Positions 45,298 through 59,072 are shown, counted from the first letter of the stretch. The stretch: 64,000 nucleotides of DNA from Histoplasma ohiense (GCA_017607445.1 JAEVHH010000003.1:1426001-1490000), one strand, 5' to 3'. Numbers and translations are program-made. The notes: generated by a model not told the origin, from the letters alone.

Positions 45298-46496
45298 TAA
45301 GTCGGCCTCAAAATCGTTTCTCCACCGACCCACGGTGTTTGCTGGTTGGCCATTAGTCTTTCTCCTAGCGGAAACTAGAGGGAAAGTGAGACAATTGGCT
45401 TTGCTGGGTTTGCAAGGGGCCTGCTACTGGACCAACCGAGTCGAATTGGAGTTCAGAGTACAGATTACGCAGTAGACCAGCGAGGGGCACAGCGACTTGT
45501 CTCAATGATGGTGGGAAGCTGTAAGGATAGGTTTGGAGCTTGTGCACGGTATATCAGTATCAGGCAAGCTGGAGGCCTAAATAAGACATGATGATATATG
45601 TGCTCTTCTCATGAAGGGGTATCAAGCTTGTAGCGCCTCGATTCTGTAGCCGATCCTTCTACGTAGCCGATTCCTGTCAACAATAGCATTGGAAAGAGTG
45701 ATATCATTATTGTTGGGGTTTATCAATATTTTTTGCTCTGATTGAAAAACACAACCCTGCACCATGAGCCTACGATCTGAGATTTAGACAGACACCTTTA
45801 CGGTTGATAACCACGCCCTTGCTCAAAGGGATTCGGGTTGAATACATCTATGAAAAACTGCGAATTTTATGTTGATGCAGAGGCTTTCAACTTACATCTT
45901 TTGTCTGACTTACTTGAGGTGCGGCAGCCACCACGATATAAACAGCTTGATCCACAAATATATTCATATTCCTAAAAGCAATCACACGGAAGACATTGTT
46001 CTGCTGCAACAGGAGGTCTAAAAGTATAGGTGTCATGCCGGCTGGCAGGAAGCTAGCAGGCCTACGGTGGTAGGCAGCGTATGCACAGCCAAGTGCCAGC
46101 CAGGACATCTGGTGCAAAAGTGACATGTAAATTGAGAGTGCTACACAAAGGAAAGCACAGTGAGAGGCGACAGATCATGCTACAATACAATACTGCGGTG
46201 GGGCTTCACTTTTATGAAGGGCAACATTCAACAAAACGCCAAATTCCTGTTGACGCTGAATGCAGGGCACAAAAATTTTGTGAGCAGAGTTTAAGATATA
46301 TTAAGAGACGGTTTTTTTTACCCCTTCAATGGTTAATGAAAATTTTCCGATGCTCACTCAACTGTCTTGTAGTATACTATACACCTGGCAGAAGAGACGG
46401 TTTTTGAAGGATTCAAAACTTGATTCCTGGAACAGATGAACATGAGAATAATGAATTGAGTGATTGTCCTCTTTAAACCTGCTTTCACTTTCCTCT

Positions 46497-46529
<33 letters not shown>

Positions 46530-47251
46530 GCGTAATAATTATAACTACTCTTCACTCTGAGTTTTTTCACGTAGCTACGAATTGGTCGAAATTACTGGGC
46601 TGGCTGTAACTTCCCCGACACTCTCCGTATTGTTACGCGTTTCAATGGATCCTCCCGCAGACTCGTTGTCTATAATTAGCAAATAGTTACAATACCGAAC
46701 TTGACGCTGCGAATATTCCGTACACGCAGTACAGTACATACAGTACACATTACCGTACGCAAATCCTCCTTCGTCCGCTGTTCTCTCTTGCTCGAGGTTG
46801 GCAAAACAACTCAACCCAACCTCACGGCCTCATCAGATCTGGTCCTCTTGCTCGTCTCCTTGCTCGTCTTTCGTTTGGTTTCCTTATACTATTCCTTTCG
46901 TTTAGCTGTGTCAGCAAGGAATTGCTCGTTTCGCATTCGTTTGGACTTCTTGTCCTCGTCCATCGCTTTTTGCACCTACCCATTCCTCACTCTTCCCAAC
47001 GATTTTGCTCTCTCTCACGGCTGATTCTAGCTCCTGACTATTCTTGCTGTGGTTTCAAATAGTCCGGTGACGATAAGATTTTCGTAAAGAAGGGTCGTGA
47101 TTTTCCAAGCAGGACGGGTCTCTCCCCTCTTTGCCATAGCTAGATGGGGCCGGAGTCAGTTGCCTCAGTTCACTAATTCATTGTTAACGGCTTCCTTTAT
47201 TTGCCATATCCTGCTCCAACCTTAAAATACCCATCCATCTGCAAGGCAAGC
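45298..47251 (+). other. Class VII chitin synthase promoter side, non-transposon
   Basis: About 2 kb between the transposon block and the class VII start codon. It holds a long T run (46,500-46,528) and GTAC-rich DNA at about 46,718-46,760. The last 500 bp are pyrimidine-rich, typical of a leader. No gene is supported. Confidence 0.5.
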
Positions 47252-50200
47252 ATGGCGAACCGGTATTCTGTTTATTCGACGACGTCTTCCACTGCACCGG
47301 CCCCTCGCTCGACCAGACAGCCAGCTGCGCAAGTGTCTACCACAACCCTCCTCAATACCCTCCATGCGATATACTCCTCTGGGCAGTCATACCAGCTCGA
47401 CTCAGGCACGGCTCTGACAGTTAACACTTGGCTTACCGCTGCAAGCCCTGGACCCAATGGCGAAGTGGGCGGATCAGTGGACGCAGAACTCGCGAGACGG
47501 GCTTGGGAACATGCTCGACGCAGAGCTGAAGATGGGTGTATCGTCTTGTGGTAGGAACTTCTGCAATCCACCGACCTCCCGGAAGATGCATCATATATGA
47601 TGAATCCGTGCTGACTGTTGAAAACGATAGCTCATCTCACCGTTCTACTCCTTCCCTTCTTGCTCCGTTCTTAGCCAAGCTACCATTGTCGACTCCTTCC
47701 ACCACTTATACTGCACTTTCTGCCCTTCGACCGTTCATTGCACAAGTTACACCTTATAATCCGTCGCAATTTCGCTGTTCTGCACTTGCTGTGTCTTATA
47801 CCTTCACGCTCACTGGCAACGTCACAGCGGTATCACTGTCTTTATCCACAGCTGGCCTTGATGTTTCTAGTGGCCTCCTTAATATCCCTGCCGAGGCTGG
47901 CTACCGCGCCTTCGATGTGTTTTACTATCTACTTACATCTGCTTCGACCCCGGCTGAAAGGGAGTTTCTCAGCCTGAAAGATGCGTCTGCATACTCTCTC
48001 TTGAACAAATCGAACACATTTAATCCGCCAGCATATCTACCCACCGCTGATGATGCGGCTTCTGCTGAAGATTTTAGAGCTGCTCTCAAGGCTATAGGTA
48101 TCAAAGGCGCGTCACATAGAAATTTTATTACGATACTAGCTGCTTTACTGAAGCTAGGTAATTCTCTGGGCTTCTTGGTCGACCAGGAGGAACTTGAGGA
48201 AATATGTGAAGATGTTGGGGGACTTCTAAACCTTGATCCGGATGTACTTCTGCACAAGTGCTCCACAGATGATCGTACCATTCTGATCGCTGGTATCTAC
48301 GAAGCTTTGATTGATTGGGTGATATCTAAGGCTAATGAGACCATCTCTAATGAGATTCACAGCACCCAGGATAGTACCTCAGGTGATGACAGCCCTGGCC
48401 GGAGGACCCCTTGGATTGATGAGGAAACGGGTGACACTGTTGGAATCACAGTCGTTGAGGTTCCAGATCCAGCGTTAGGAAAAGCCATCGCCCTTAGGGG
48501 AGTCTTCGATGACTCCCTTGGTATTAATGCTGAAATGAAAGAAGATGGAATCGAAGTTGTTGCCCCAGGACAGTCTGTGATCAAGGAAATGCACAATGCA
48601 ATCGCTGAGGTTGAGGCCGATATGGGGGTTCCGGAAAGCGCGGCAACCCGTGAACGAGAACAAGAATACGATAGAAAAGAAGGTGTTTTGGAAAAAGTCG
48701 GATTGGAACTTGAAACGGGCAGTTTTCTTCGGCAGATTTTATATCCCGTTGAAAATGAAGGCATTAGTCTTGGCAAGAAGGGCCGTTTTGACCTCGCCAA
48801 TGCTCTAGGAAGCAGCAGAGTATGGTATCACGTCGCACTTCATCCCACAGACGATCCACCTGCCACTTTGGCATCTTTACCATCCGTTACATCCTCCTGG
48901 TCTGCCGGAACTGTCTCCCGCCAACTTCGCGCATGGAGGCTCCCCGAATGGGCCAACCGTCGAAACAAACACCTTGATTTCACGGCAGATTTCGATGTAG
49001 AAGAATTTGTCACGAGGTATTCTCGGCTTGGATGCCAAGAAGGAAAGGACGGAGTGGAGAACTGGATCCTAGAAAGAGGGTGGAGCAATGGTGATGTGGT
49101 TATCGGCAACGAGAGAATTTGGATGAGAGAGAATGCATGGTGGGAGGCTGAGTCGATGCTGGATTTGAAACCCCAAAATATCCCACAGGATCCGTTCAAT
49201 CCTGTGATGACCCCCTTTGACACCCCATATTCTCCCACCCCACCACCTAATGCCAGCGGCTTCTTTCAGCCAGAGATCAGTGTTGGTGACAGTCGTGAAA
49301 ATCTTATGCAAAGGCAGAGCGTGGCAACTATGTCTCGGAGTGCTTTGGGGGGAGCTCGTTCCATCGCACCTACTGTTGGCCAGCCTGGCCAAACCGCACC
49401 GGGAGATTACGGCCTTGGCCCAAAGGGAGATGACAGAAAACACGATACCCAATACTACGATCAAGATCTTGGTGTATTCACTGGGCAAATGGATCCTGAA
49501 TTTGGTGACCCGAAAAAGATCGAGAAGAAAAAAATTCCCTTGTCTCGGCGTCTGTGGGCAGGCTTCGTTTGGGCGGTAACTTTCTGGATTCCTTCGTTTG
49601 TCCTTCGATATGTTGGCCGTATGAAACGCCCAGATGTTCGAATGGCTTGGAGAGAAAAGGTTACTCTCATGGCTCTAATCCTTCTCCTGAACGCCACAAT
49701 GGTTTTTTGGATTATTGGTTTTGGAAATTTACTCTGTCCGAATAAAGATAAAGTCTGGTCTGAGAAAGAAGTCAGTTACCACCAAGGGGATAATGACTAC
49801 TACGTCAGTATCCATGGGATCGTGTATGATATCAGCAAGTTTTGGAAAGTTCCGCACGCTACAACTAGAGACACTTCCAGGACTGCAATGGATCCGTTCC
49901 GCGGTTTAAATATGGATGCTTACTTTCCCGTTCCACTGACTGTGGCATGTCGCGGCTTCGGCATAGCCGATTATGTTCAGCTTCAACACAACAAGACCGA
50001 CGCCGTTTTATATCCAAATGCTCTCCACTCCTCTGGTCCTTTAAATGAGCGTGACCCCAAATCTAAATTGCACGATATCAATTGGTATAACAATGATTTC
50101 TTACCAAGAATCAAGGAGTATTACAAAGGGGATGTGGTTTGGGACAAGGCTGAATTACAGAAACAGGCGGAAGAAGACCAACGGTTTTGGGTCGTACTAA

Positions 50201-52803
50201 CCGGCGAAGTGTTTGATCTAACGGACTATTTCTCTACCCTTAAGCAGATGAACAATATCCAGGCCTACAATTTCCTCCCTGAGAAAGTCACCCAGCTGTT
50301 CTTGAATAACCCGGGCGGGGACATAACCGACAAGTGGGAGAGTACCGTTGACTTCCAGAACAGCTATTGGTGTTTGAAGCATCAGTTTTATCTTGGCAAA
50401 ACCGACTTCCGAAAAACAGCTAGATGCCAAGTGAACAATTATATCCTGCTTGCATTCACTTGCGTACTTGCTGGTGTTATTCTTATCAAATTCGTTGCTG
50501 CGCTCCAGCTTGGAACCAAACGGCGACCTTCGATGCAAGATAAATTTGTTATCTGTCAAGTTCCCGCGTACACCGAGGGAGAAGACCAACTGCGGAAAGG
50601 ACTCGATTCTCTCACAGCTCTCCAGTATGACAATAAGCGGAAGCTTATTTTCGTGATCTGTGATGGTATGATTGTTGGAGGTGGTAATGATCGACCAACT
50701 CCAAAAATCGTGCTCGATATCTTGGGTGTCGATCCAAAAATCGATCCTCCCGCGCTCCCATTTAAGTCTGTTGGCGTGGGAAGCGATCAACTTAACTATG
50801 GCAAAGTGTATTCTGGTCTCTATGAATTCGAAGGCAATGTTGTTCCTTACATTGTTGTTGTCAAGGTTGGAAAGGAGTCCGAACAAACCAAATCGAAACC
50901 GGGAAACCGAGGGAAGCGAGACTCCCAAGTTTTGATTATGAGCTTCCTAAACAGGGTACACCATCGTTCAGCAATGTCACCACTCGAGCTTGAAATATTC
51001 CACCAAATCAACAACGTTATCGGAGTTGATCCTGAGCTTTACGAGTATCTCTTCATGGTTGACGCTGACACGAGTGTGAAAGAAGATTCGTTGAACCGAC
51101 TTGTAGCGAGTTGCGCGAATGATTCTAAAATTGCCGGTATCTGTGGTGAAACCAGTTTGGAGAATGAAGAACGTACTTGGTGGACAATGATTCAAGTTTA
51201 CGAGTATTATATTTCCCACCACCTGGCGAAAGCTTTCGAGTCGTTGTTTGGCAGTGTTACTTGTCTTCCTGGATGGTATGATCAATCCTCGGTGTCTCTT
51301 TTCCTAATTTTTTGGCATTGGTTCGCTAACTTTTCTTAGTTTTTGCATGTATCGTCTTCGCACTGCTGATAAAGGCCGGCCGTTGATTATCTCTGATAAG
51401 GTTCTGAGCGAATATTCTGACATAGACGTTGATACACTACACAAGAAAAATCTTTTGGCCCTCGGAGAAGATCGATATCTGACAACATTAATGACCAAGC
51501 ATTTCCCGAACATGAGGTACAAATTCATTCCAGACGCATACGCAAACACTGCAGCTCCAGAAACATGGAGTGTTCTGCTATCCCAGAGACGTCGCTGGAT
51601 CAACTCCACTATACACAATCTAGCAGAATTAATGTTCCTCTCAGACTTGTGCGGCTTCTGCTGCTTCAGTATGAGATTCGTGGTGTTTATTGATCTTTTT
51701 GGAACAATCATTCTCCCAGCGACCTGCGCTTATTTGGTCTATATCATTTACCTCGCTGCAACCAATAGTGGACAATTCCCGATTATTTCGATTGCGATCA
51801 TTGCTGGTGTTTACGGCCTACAGGCAATTATATTTATTATAAAACGCCAGTGGCAACATATTGGATGGATGATAATCTATATCATTGCATTCCCGATTTA
51901 CAGTTTTGTTCTACCTATGTATTCATTCTGGAATCAGGATAATTTCACTTGGGGAAATACTCGCATCGTTATCGGCGAAAAGGGAGATAAACGCGTCATT
52001 GCCATCGAGGACGAAGGTTTCGATCCGAGAAGCATTCCTCTACAACGTTGGGATGATTACGCGCTTGCCAACAACCTCCCAGGTCGTCGTGGAAATTCTC
52101 CTTCGGGGCAGGAAAAGTTTTACCAGCCAGTTTATGCTGATGACGCGGCCATGGAGATGGATGATATGCACTCAACTTATTCCTCAGTGAAGCCGGCATC
52201 AACGATCCTTACCGGCTTCCCTGCCCAAGGACCTCATGGACCGTATATGACTCCACACTCCCCAAGTCCTTTTGGCGGCAATATCCCCGGTAACAGAAGT
52301 TCGCACTTGTCATCGTTCTCACGGTACACGGATCAGCCCCTTGGCGGCCGTAGTCAAAGTTACTTGTCGATGGGCAATCTTAGCAGCTACCATGATAACC
52401 CAGCAAGCGCAAGCCGCCTAAGCGTGCTTGGACCGATGACAAGCGAAACTCATCTTGGAGTACCTCAACGGCAAAGCATGCCTAGCCCACTGGGTATGCC
52501 TCGGCCAATGAGCACTGTGGTGGACTTCAGATCTGCACAAGGTTTAGGGCCAGATAAGGCAACTATTACGGAGGCTATTCAGAACTGCCTGTCTGAAGTG
52601 GACTTGGACACGGTGACCAAAAAACAAGGTACGTTTTATTAATTATGTCACTTTACCCTTCGGTCTTTCCATTCGCATTCGTAATCTAATGAGTTGTGGT
52701 TATAGTCCGTGCTCTCGTCGAACAACGATTGCAGACGACATTGACTGGCGAAAAGAAAGCATTCTTAGATCGCCAGATCGATACTGAACTTGCCAACATG
52801 TAA
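47252..52803 (+). CDS. Class VII (CsmB-type) chitin synthase with motor-like N-terminus
   Basis: Four exons: 47252-47550, 47631-51275, 51340-52628 and 52706-52803, giving about 1776 residues with phase kept. It starts MANRYSVYST. The N-terminal 600 residues resemble a truncated myosin head but I see no P-loop (GxxxxGKT), as in CsmB-type enzymes, so ATP-driven motility is unlikely. A cytochrome b5-like segment (YYVSIHGIVYDISKF) follows a membrane span after RRLWAGFVWAVTFWIPSF. The GT2 catalytic domain includes LPGCFCMYR (across the intron at 51,276), GEDRYLTTLM and QRRRW at 1397-1401. Membrane helices, a Ser/Pro-rich linker and a C-terminal segment ending IDTELANM follow. It makes chitin with the class V enzyme; the two genes are divergent. 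Confidence 0.95.
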
Positions 52804-54561
52804 AATCAGGATAACCGTCTCCAATTATTGCCAAAAATCTCTGCTTAAGGTTGAAAAAGAATTGCGGTCCAGCCACCGTAATGTTACGACTCTTCTTCTC
52901 TTTGATTCCTTTTGTTCCTGTCATCATCTCTTTATTTGCTTGGTTTTTTTAAGTATTTTTTTGTTTACCATTTTGTTTCCATTTTTTTTTTTTTTTTTAA
53001 GTTTTGTAATCTGCCTGGGTGCTAACTGTTTCATTTTTTGTCCTGTTTGTTTTATTGCTTTGCCGGGTATATGTAACTTTTGGGAAGCACGAATGTTCAA
53101 GGGGCCAAAAACACATCATCTATTCATCCTCGATCCTACATATCCACATACTAATAATATATTTTGTAATAATTACATACATTGTCAATACTGGTTACTT
53201 GTTTCACCTCTTTTGCTTCTAATTAGTTATATTCTGTGTACTCTGAATTCTGTTGCTCTCCGTCCTGTCTTGTTTGTCCGTTTCTTTTCTCTACTTTGTT
53301 CTTCATTTTATACTCTGTGCAGTTTGAACTAGCAGGATAAGAAATCAAAAATTTTTCTTTTCTTTTCTTCAAGCTTAATTCACAAACCGTGTGTTCCATC
53401 AGTATGTCCACTGATTCTATAGTGTCTATCATTCTTAGCAATGATATCTCAGCAGTATATCTAGACCTGACCTTCTAAAATAGGCAATCAGGTTAAAGGT
53501 ACCATTTCGAAAATGGTGGTGGATATGATGACAGCGGTAATCATAGCCTCAAGTTCATCGTCCAGATTTTCTTTATAGAACACCCTACATGTTTACAGAG
53601 TCATCTATCTCAATATTTAATGAGTATCAGGAGTCTCTACTGGGAATGGGAAACCCAGGGGAGCCTATCTACAAACCATATCCAGCTCTGACATCCAATC
53701 GTAAGAACAGTACAGCTACATAGCGATCAAACCAGAACCACCTGGATGACCATTCCAGACAAGGTGTTGTGATGTGAATGTTTTCTTGGCCTTATTTACA
53801 GCTATGTTCAACGTAAACACAACGTCCGACGAGTCGTGCATCCTACAGAGTTCTATTTTTGGTAATTTGTAGCTGAGATTGAAGGTTATGGGGATGGTTC
53901 ATATCCCCCCACGTCGTAAATAAAACTGGTTAGGGATTTAAGCTACGGGCAGACTTAAATAGCACGGGACGCATCTCCAAGGAAGCCTCCAGGGGTGACT
54001 TTGATCTGCCATCGAATAAGCGGCTCAAGGAGAAAGGGACTGGGGCTCCCCTTGTTTCTGGGCAACGCTCCGCTGAAAAGTGACAATGGGCAATGTTTTT
54101 TTTTTCTTTTCCTTGGACATTGCATTTGACCTGTCGCGACTTTTCACGACCATGTTGTTGGATAGTATAAATAGCGACACCAGGGGCTCAGCGAGATGAA
54201 GCACTGTCACAGGTTTGCAAGGGATGAATGCACTTGAGATTGGCGATGGTCCCAAAAGGGTAAGATGAGGTTGGGATTAGAGCCGTGTCAGTAAGTTATC
54301 CTTAACCTGAACCCACTGCATTCAAACATTCCAACGATGACAGAAGGAAGACCCATGATGGATCAGGCAGAATTTGCATCATGAAAATAATAGATTTGAT
54401 TCTTAAAAAACAGCGCTAGGTCTATATGCATTTCGGACAATGTATGGTATCGTACATGAGAAAATGAAACGTTGTAATGGCAAAACAAGAGCATGGCCCA
54501 AGGGAAGTAAATTAAATAGAAGATATTAAAGAAAAGGGCTCGGTTATTTCCAGCGTTTACA
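52804..54561. other. Convergent intergenic region, no recognised gene
   Basis: 3' flanks of the class VII chitin synthase (+) and the subtilase (-). T-rich stretches at 52,917-53,000 and A/T-rich low-complexity DNA give an artificial Phe/Leu-rich frame (52,790-53,332). Nothing else is supported. Confidence 0.55.
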
Positions 54562-56186
54562 TTAATATGCAAGCATTCTGCGGCTTCTCCTGGAACGGCA
54601 TAGTTTTGGGTTCTTGGTCTTTGGCTTTTTGGGCTTCGGGTCTTTGGGCTTCGGGTCTTTGGGCTTTGGGTCTTTGGGCTTCGGGTCTTTGGGCTTTGGG
54701 TCTTTGGGCTTTGGGTCTTTGGGCTTTGGGTCTTTGGGCTTTGGGTCTTTGGGCTTTGGGTCCTTCTTGATGGATTTTCCGCCGTTGTAAAGCAGTTTGG
54801 TGGTGGTGCCCTTGGGGGTACCTTTGGCGGAGTCCTGCGCTATACTTTTCATGCGGTCGCACACAGAGCCGCCACTGATGTTCTCAAGAGACATAAGATA
54901 AGCAGCCACTCCGGCAACGTGTGGAGATGCCATTGAGGTTCCAGAGTAGCTGGCGGTTTTGCCTCCCGGAATAGTGGATATAATATCAACACCGGGTGCG
55001 AAGAGGTCGACTTTGGAGGTGAGTGTTTGAGTCAGTACCAGAGGAAAAATAGAAGATAAAAATCATATTACGTTGCAAACTTACTACCACTGCCAAAGTT
55101 GGAGAATTTGGCCATCTTGTCTTTGTCGTCAGTAGCGCCAATAGTGCAAACAGTTGACTCAGAGGCAGGCGAGTTATTCGACGCATCCCGCTAGAGAGCC
55201 TGTCAGCAGGAGATCCCTTGAAAGGAGTCCGTCCCTAGGGAAGAGAGAAATGGAGCTTACACGTTCGTTACCAGCGCTCACAGAAACGAAGATACCTGCA
55301 CGGACAACCGCGGCGACAGCCTCGTTGGCTGCGCGTGAGAAGCCCATTCCAATGCTAAGGTTCATGACAGACTTCTTAGGGTCACCATGCTCTTGAGCAT
55401 GGCTGACAGCCCACGTCACACCCCTCATAATCGCTGCGGCTGATCCAGTTCCCTTGCAGTTAAGCACTTTGACGCCGACAAGCTTAATCCTTTTAGAAAC
55501 ACCGTAGGTAGTGCTGCCAATGGTGCCCGCAACGTGAGTTCCGTGGCCGCGGCAATCTTCATCTTGCGAGTCGAGAGTATTCGTACCCCAGGTCGCGCGG
55601 CCACCGAACTCGGGATGCTTCACGTCGATACCGCTGTCGATAATATAAGCGGTGATGCCTTCGCCAGCACTCGAGTCATAGATATAGTCCTTGACACCAG
55701 GCTCGGTGGCAGAGATGCGGCCAAGGCCCCAGGATGGTGCGTTTTTCTCAACGACGAACTGGTGCATTTGTACAACCTTGTTTTGTTCGATGTAGGCAAC
55801 CTGGGGAGTTAAACCTCAGTCAGTGGTTTGAAGTCATAAATATCTGTTAGGATTGGAATTTGGATTGTCCATACGTCTTCGTCATCGGAAATCTGTTTTA
55901 TAGTGTCATCGCCAAAGACACCGGCGTATGCTCTGAATTGGTCGTCGAAGTTGAAGTGGTCGCTGACACCGCCATTGCTGACCCCGGAATCAGCAGCTAC
56001 CAGCTTTGAAGAAACCCAACTCCGGTGAGTCTCGAATTTTTCGTCTGTTGTGTTCGGTTTCATTACGATAATATATTGATTGGGAATAAGTTGGCCGTCA
56101 GTGCCTGCTTCAAGAAATGGTGCTGCATCGGTGGTGGTGGATAGCGCCACCAGGGCGAGAGGTAGAAATGTGTCAAAGAGATGCAT
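54562..56186 (-). CDS. Secreted subtilisin-like serine protease (S8A) with DPKPK repeat tail
   Basis: Four exons: 56186-55875, 55800-55261, 55190-55085 and 55010-54562, giving about 468 residues. A signal peptide (MHLFDTFLPLALVALSTTTD) is followed by an I9-type inhibitor prodomain (NQYIIVMKPNTTDEKFETHR) and the proteinase K-like catalytic domain. The triad is Asp159 (IIDSGID), His190 (GHGTHVAG) and Ser345 (GTSMASPH), all present. After the catalytic domain come nine DPKPK pentapeptides and a short basic end, RSRRSRRMLAY. This Lys/Pro/Asp linker could space the enzyme from the wall or bind polyanions; that is inference. The ATG at 56186 follows a non-ATG upstream extension. In keratin-degrading and dimorphic Onygenales such proteases belong to the SUB family. 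Donor choice for intron 3 (GTAAGT over GTAGTA) rests on family length. Confidence 0.92.
54628..54762 (-). repeat. 15-bp coding minisatellite (DPKPK x 9)
   Basis: Nine in-frame 15-bp units, varying only at silent C/T positions, in the last exon of the protease. A degenerate tenth (KPKTK) follows. Confidence 0.9.
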
Positions 56187-57290
56187 TGAAAAGCAAAACA
56201 AAAACCGGGTATTTTATCAAAATATATAAATATACAAGGAAGGTTGCATATGGCTTTTGTCATCTGTTGTGTTGAATGATAACTCGATGAACATAGGGGC
56301 ATGGCTGGATCTTATATAAAGATTATTTTTATGTCCAGCACTAAGGGAGGACTGGGTCTGAGGATCCCTACCCACATAAGCTCCCCATATCGAGAACTAG
56401 AGAAAGTGAAATGAACGCGTTATTGTCGCTGGTGTTGTATTACTGCTCGGCCGAGGGTCAGAGCCGGAGAATATCATTCAGCGATTTCGTCGTGCCAGAG
56501 ACCCAGCTAGAAGCGGAAACAAAAACAGTAGTTTCATTAGAAAAGCGATCCATTGCCGAACCTGCAGCACAACCCTGAGCCTGTTTACTTCTCAGTGGGA
56601 GTGTCTATTATTAACTCCAGGACGAGCTGTCATGCAGAGAAGAAGCAGCGGACGTGCTAGGATCAACGGCGAAGACACTAGCCGGGGGAAGATAATAAAA
56701 TCGTCTGCTGAGTTCCAAATATAGCTTTAGAGTTGGATCAGCGAATGCGAGCGAAGCCCCGAGGAAGCAGGGAGTTTAGCGTCAGGGGTAAGGCGTTGGG
56801 CGAGGGTCACTGGGCAGTCACGGCTTGGGCTGTCCCCAGCCTTTAGTATAGCTATCGTCCATGTAATCTGTACTGCATACTGTACGAGGACAGCACGTCC
56901 TGATACTCTTCCATTAAGGCTGCTGTGGAATGACTGTTCGCCGATGTATATAGATAGTTTCCCTGCTCACTGGCGGACTACTTGTATGTTCCTTTTGGCA
57001 GCACGTATTCACCTTCCATCGTTCTCCATCGTCAGTTCTGTACTCTTTCGTCAGCACCTGGCCAAAGAGTTACAGGGCGGGATGTCTGTGTGGAAGTTTT
57101 GCAAGGTTGGAGCAGCTAATACCTAGGATGTCGCCCAGCGACCCTCTAATTCGCCAGGGATCGTTTCTAATCTCCGTAGATTTAGCGCCTGACAAGGAGG
57201 CTGGACTGATCTCCACAAGTTCCTCTCCTTGTCAGACACATATCTCGTCCTCTCAATTGAAACAAATAAATAAATAAATAAATAACCACA

Positions 57291-57342
<52 letters not shown>

Positions 57343-59072
57343 AATCATCTCGATGATGACATTACGCTTCGCACCATCAAGTGCCAAAGAGTCATGCACT
57401 TGGCGCAATGCTTTCATGCGTTGCTTCAAAAAGCCGGTTAAGACATCCCCGGGGAGACATTTTGGCCTGTTGCACTTCTCCTGGTATTTTCCTCTTCTCC
57501 ACCAACAGATAAGCTTCATGGCCCCGGCGGTGCATGTACAGTACATCACACACCCCGATCTCAGGGTGCCGGAGAAAGCTCACCGACGTGGACTGTACTC
57601 CGTACGGAAGGCTGGAACATAGATTCAATAGATTCAATTCCCCCGGAGATTCAGGCAGGTAAATGCCCTCCAAATCATCAGGATCATTGGGGCAAGGGGG
57701 CAAGGGGGCAAGGTCAGTCGTCAGGGTTGGGTGCAGGGGCCCCATACTGTTCGATAGATAGCCCTGGTTTCAACACTCAATCAAGCATGACAATGACAAT
57801 CCATCAGGGTGCAGAGCTCGAGCCCTGCTTGCTCCTTTCATAGTACCTTTACGCAGGAACAATCTCCCTCCTCCGGCCAATCTTTCCAGCCTCTTTAGAA
57901 GGCCAGATTAGACAGCCGACACCTCCATCCAGAAGTACTTGTTATCAACAGAGGCGGCCGCAGCATCAAAAATAGCAAAACTGGGCTGTCCATCCTTGAG
58001 CGAGCACGAGACTTGAATCCTGTAGAGAAGCTGTATCTAGCTCTTTCTTTCTTTTTTTCCTTTTCTCCTTTTTCCCCGGGTCATTTATCCCAGTCAAAGA
58101 GGCGAGGACGGAATGAAGATAACACCGGTCGGCGATATTTTTAGAATGCTCTCAGACTGTTATCTAGTATTCAATCGGGGACGGGACGGGGCTGGCGTTG
58201 GTTTTCCAACTTGTCACTTTGTCAGCATGTCCCAAAGCGGCAAAACCTAACCCTAACTCGCCGACGCCAATCCAACCTCCAGTAAGCTCAGGATCATACG
58301 GAGTACAGTACGGAGTACAATGATCCCATTCTTCTTCGTTTTCCTTCTTCCTCCTTTTTCAAAAAAGAAAAGAAAAGAAAAAAAAAAATCCAAGGGAATC
58401 ACGATTCAGGTCGACCAAAAATGAGAACATAAATTGAACACAATACTACGGAGCTACTGATACAGAGGTACATGTACTGTACATACTTACTCTGTAGGTT
58501 ACTTGCGCCTACGATACATCATCAGCTCAAGCAAAGTAGTTAGTCTAGTCTCTAACCCGGACTGGGAACGAACGAAAAAATATCACCGAACACAGACTGT
58601 GGCCCCCCCCCCAAGCCTACCTATCTATTAGGCCACTAACTAGGGCAAAGGAGCTCAATCAACCACCAGCGCCGTGGTGGAAAAGAGGGTACGAATCACC
58701 CAATCCAATCCCTCCAACACTATCTACCTATGGGCCATGCTTCCACTGGGATGGGCTGTCGCGGGTGATAAAATCAGCAGGATGTTGGTCGGTGTCTCAG
58801 GAAAGGGCCGAGCGTCCGTGATCGTTACTGCGTAGTCAAAGGGCTGTGTGTGTGCAAGCCACAGCTTCTAACTCCACGGTCAGATCATAAGCAAGCGAGA
58901 GGAGCTTCCCTGGCCCTGAAATCTTAATGAGCAAGTTATTGCTAAAATATTCGTCTCTTTTTGAATCGCAGCAAATAATGAACAAAAAGAGAAGAGAAGA
59001 GAAGGAGAAAAAAAAAAAAGGAAAAAAAAAAAAGCCAACATACGCAGTGTATACTTCATTGCCTCTTTCTTT

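Noticed and set aside
52790..53332. 180-codon Phe/Leu/Ser-rich membrane protein
   Set aside because: It arises from T-rich 3' flanking DNA of the class VII gene; it starts inside the last chitin synthase exon and is low-complexity.
54557..54862. Repetitive frames KAQRP and GLWALGLWA across the protease repeat
   Set aside because: They are alternative-frame readings of the DPKPK coding minisatellite.
57392..57745. 117-codon minus-strand gene
   Set aside because: No known domain, no splice partners, overlapped by a plus-strand frame, next to microsatellites.
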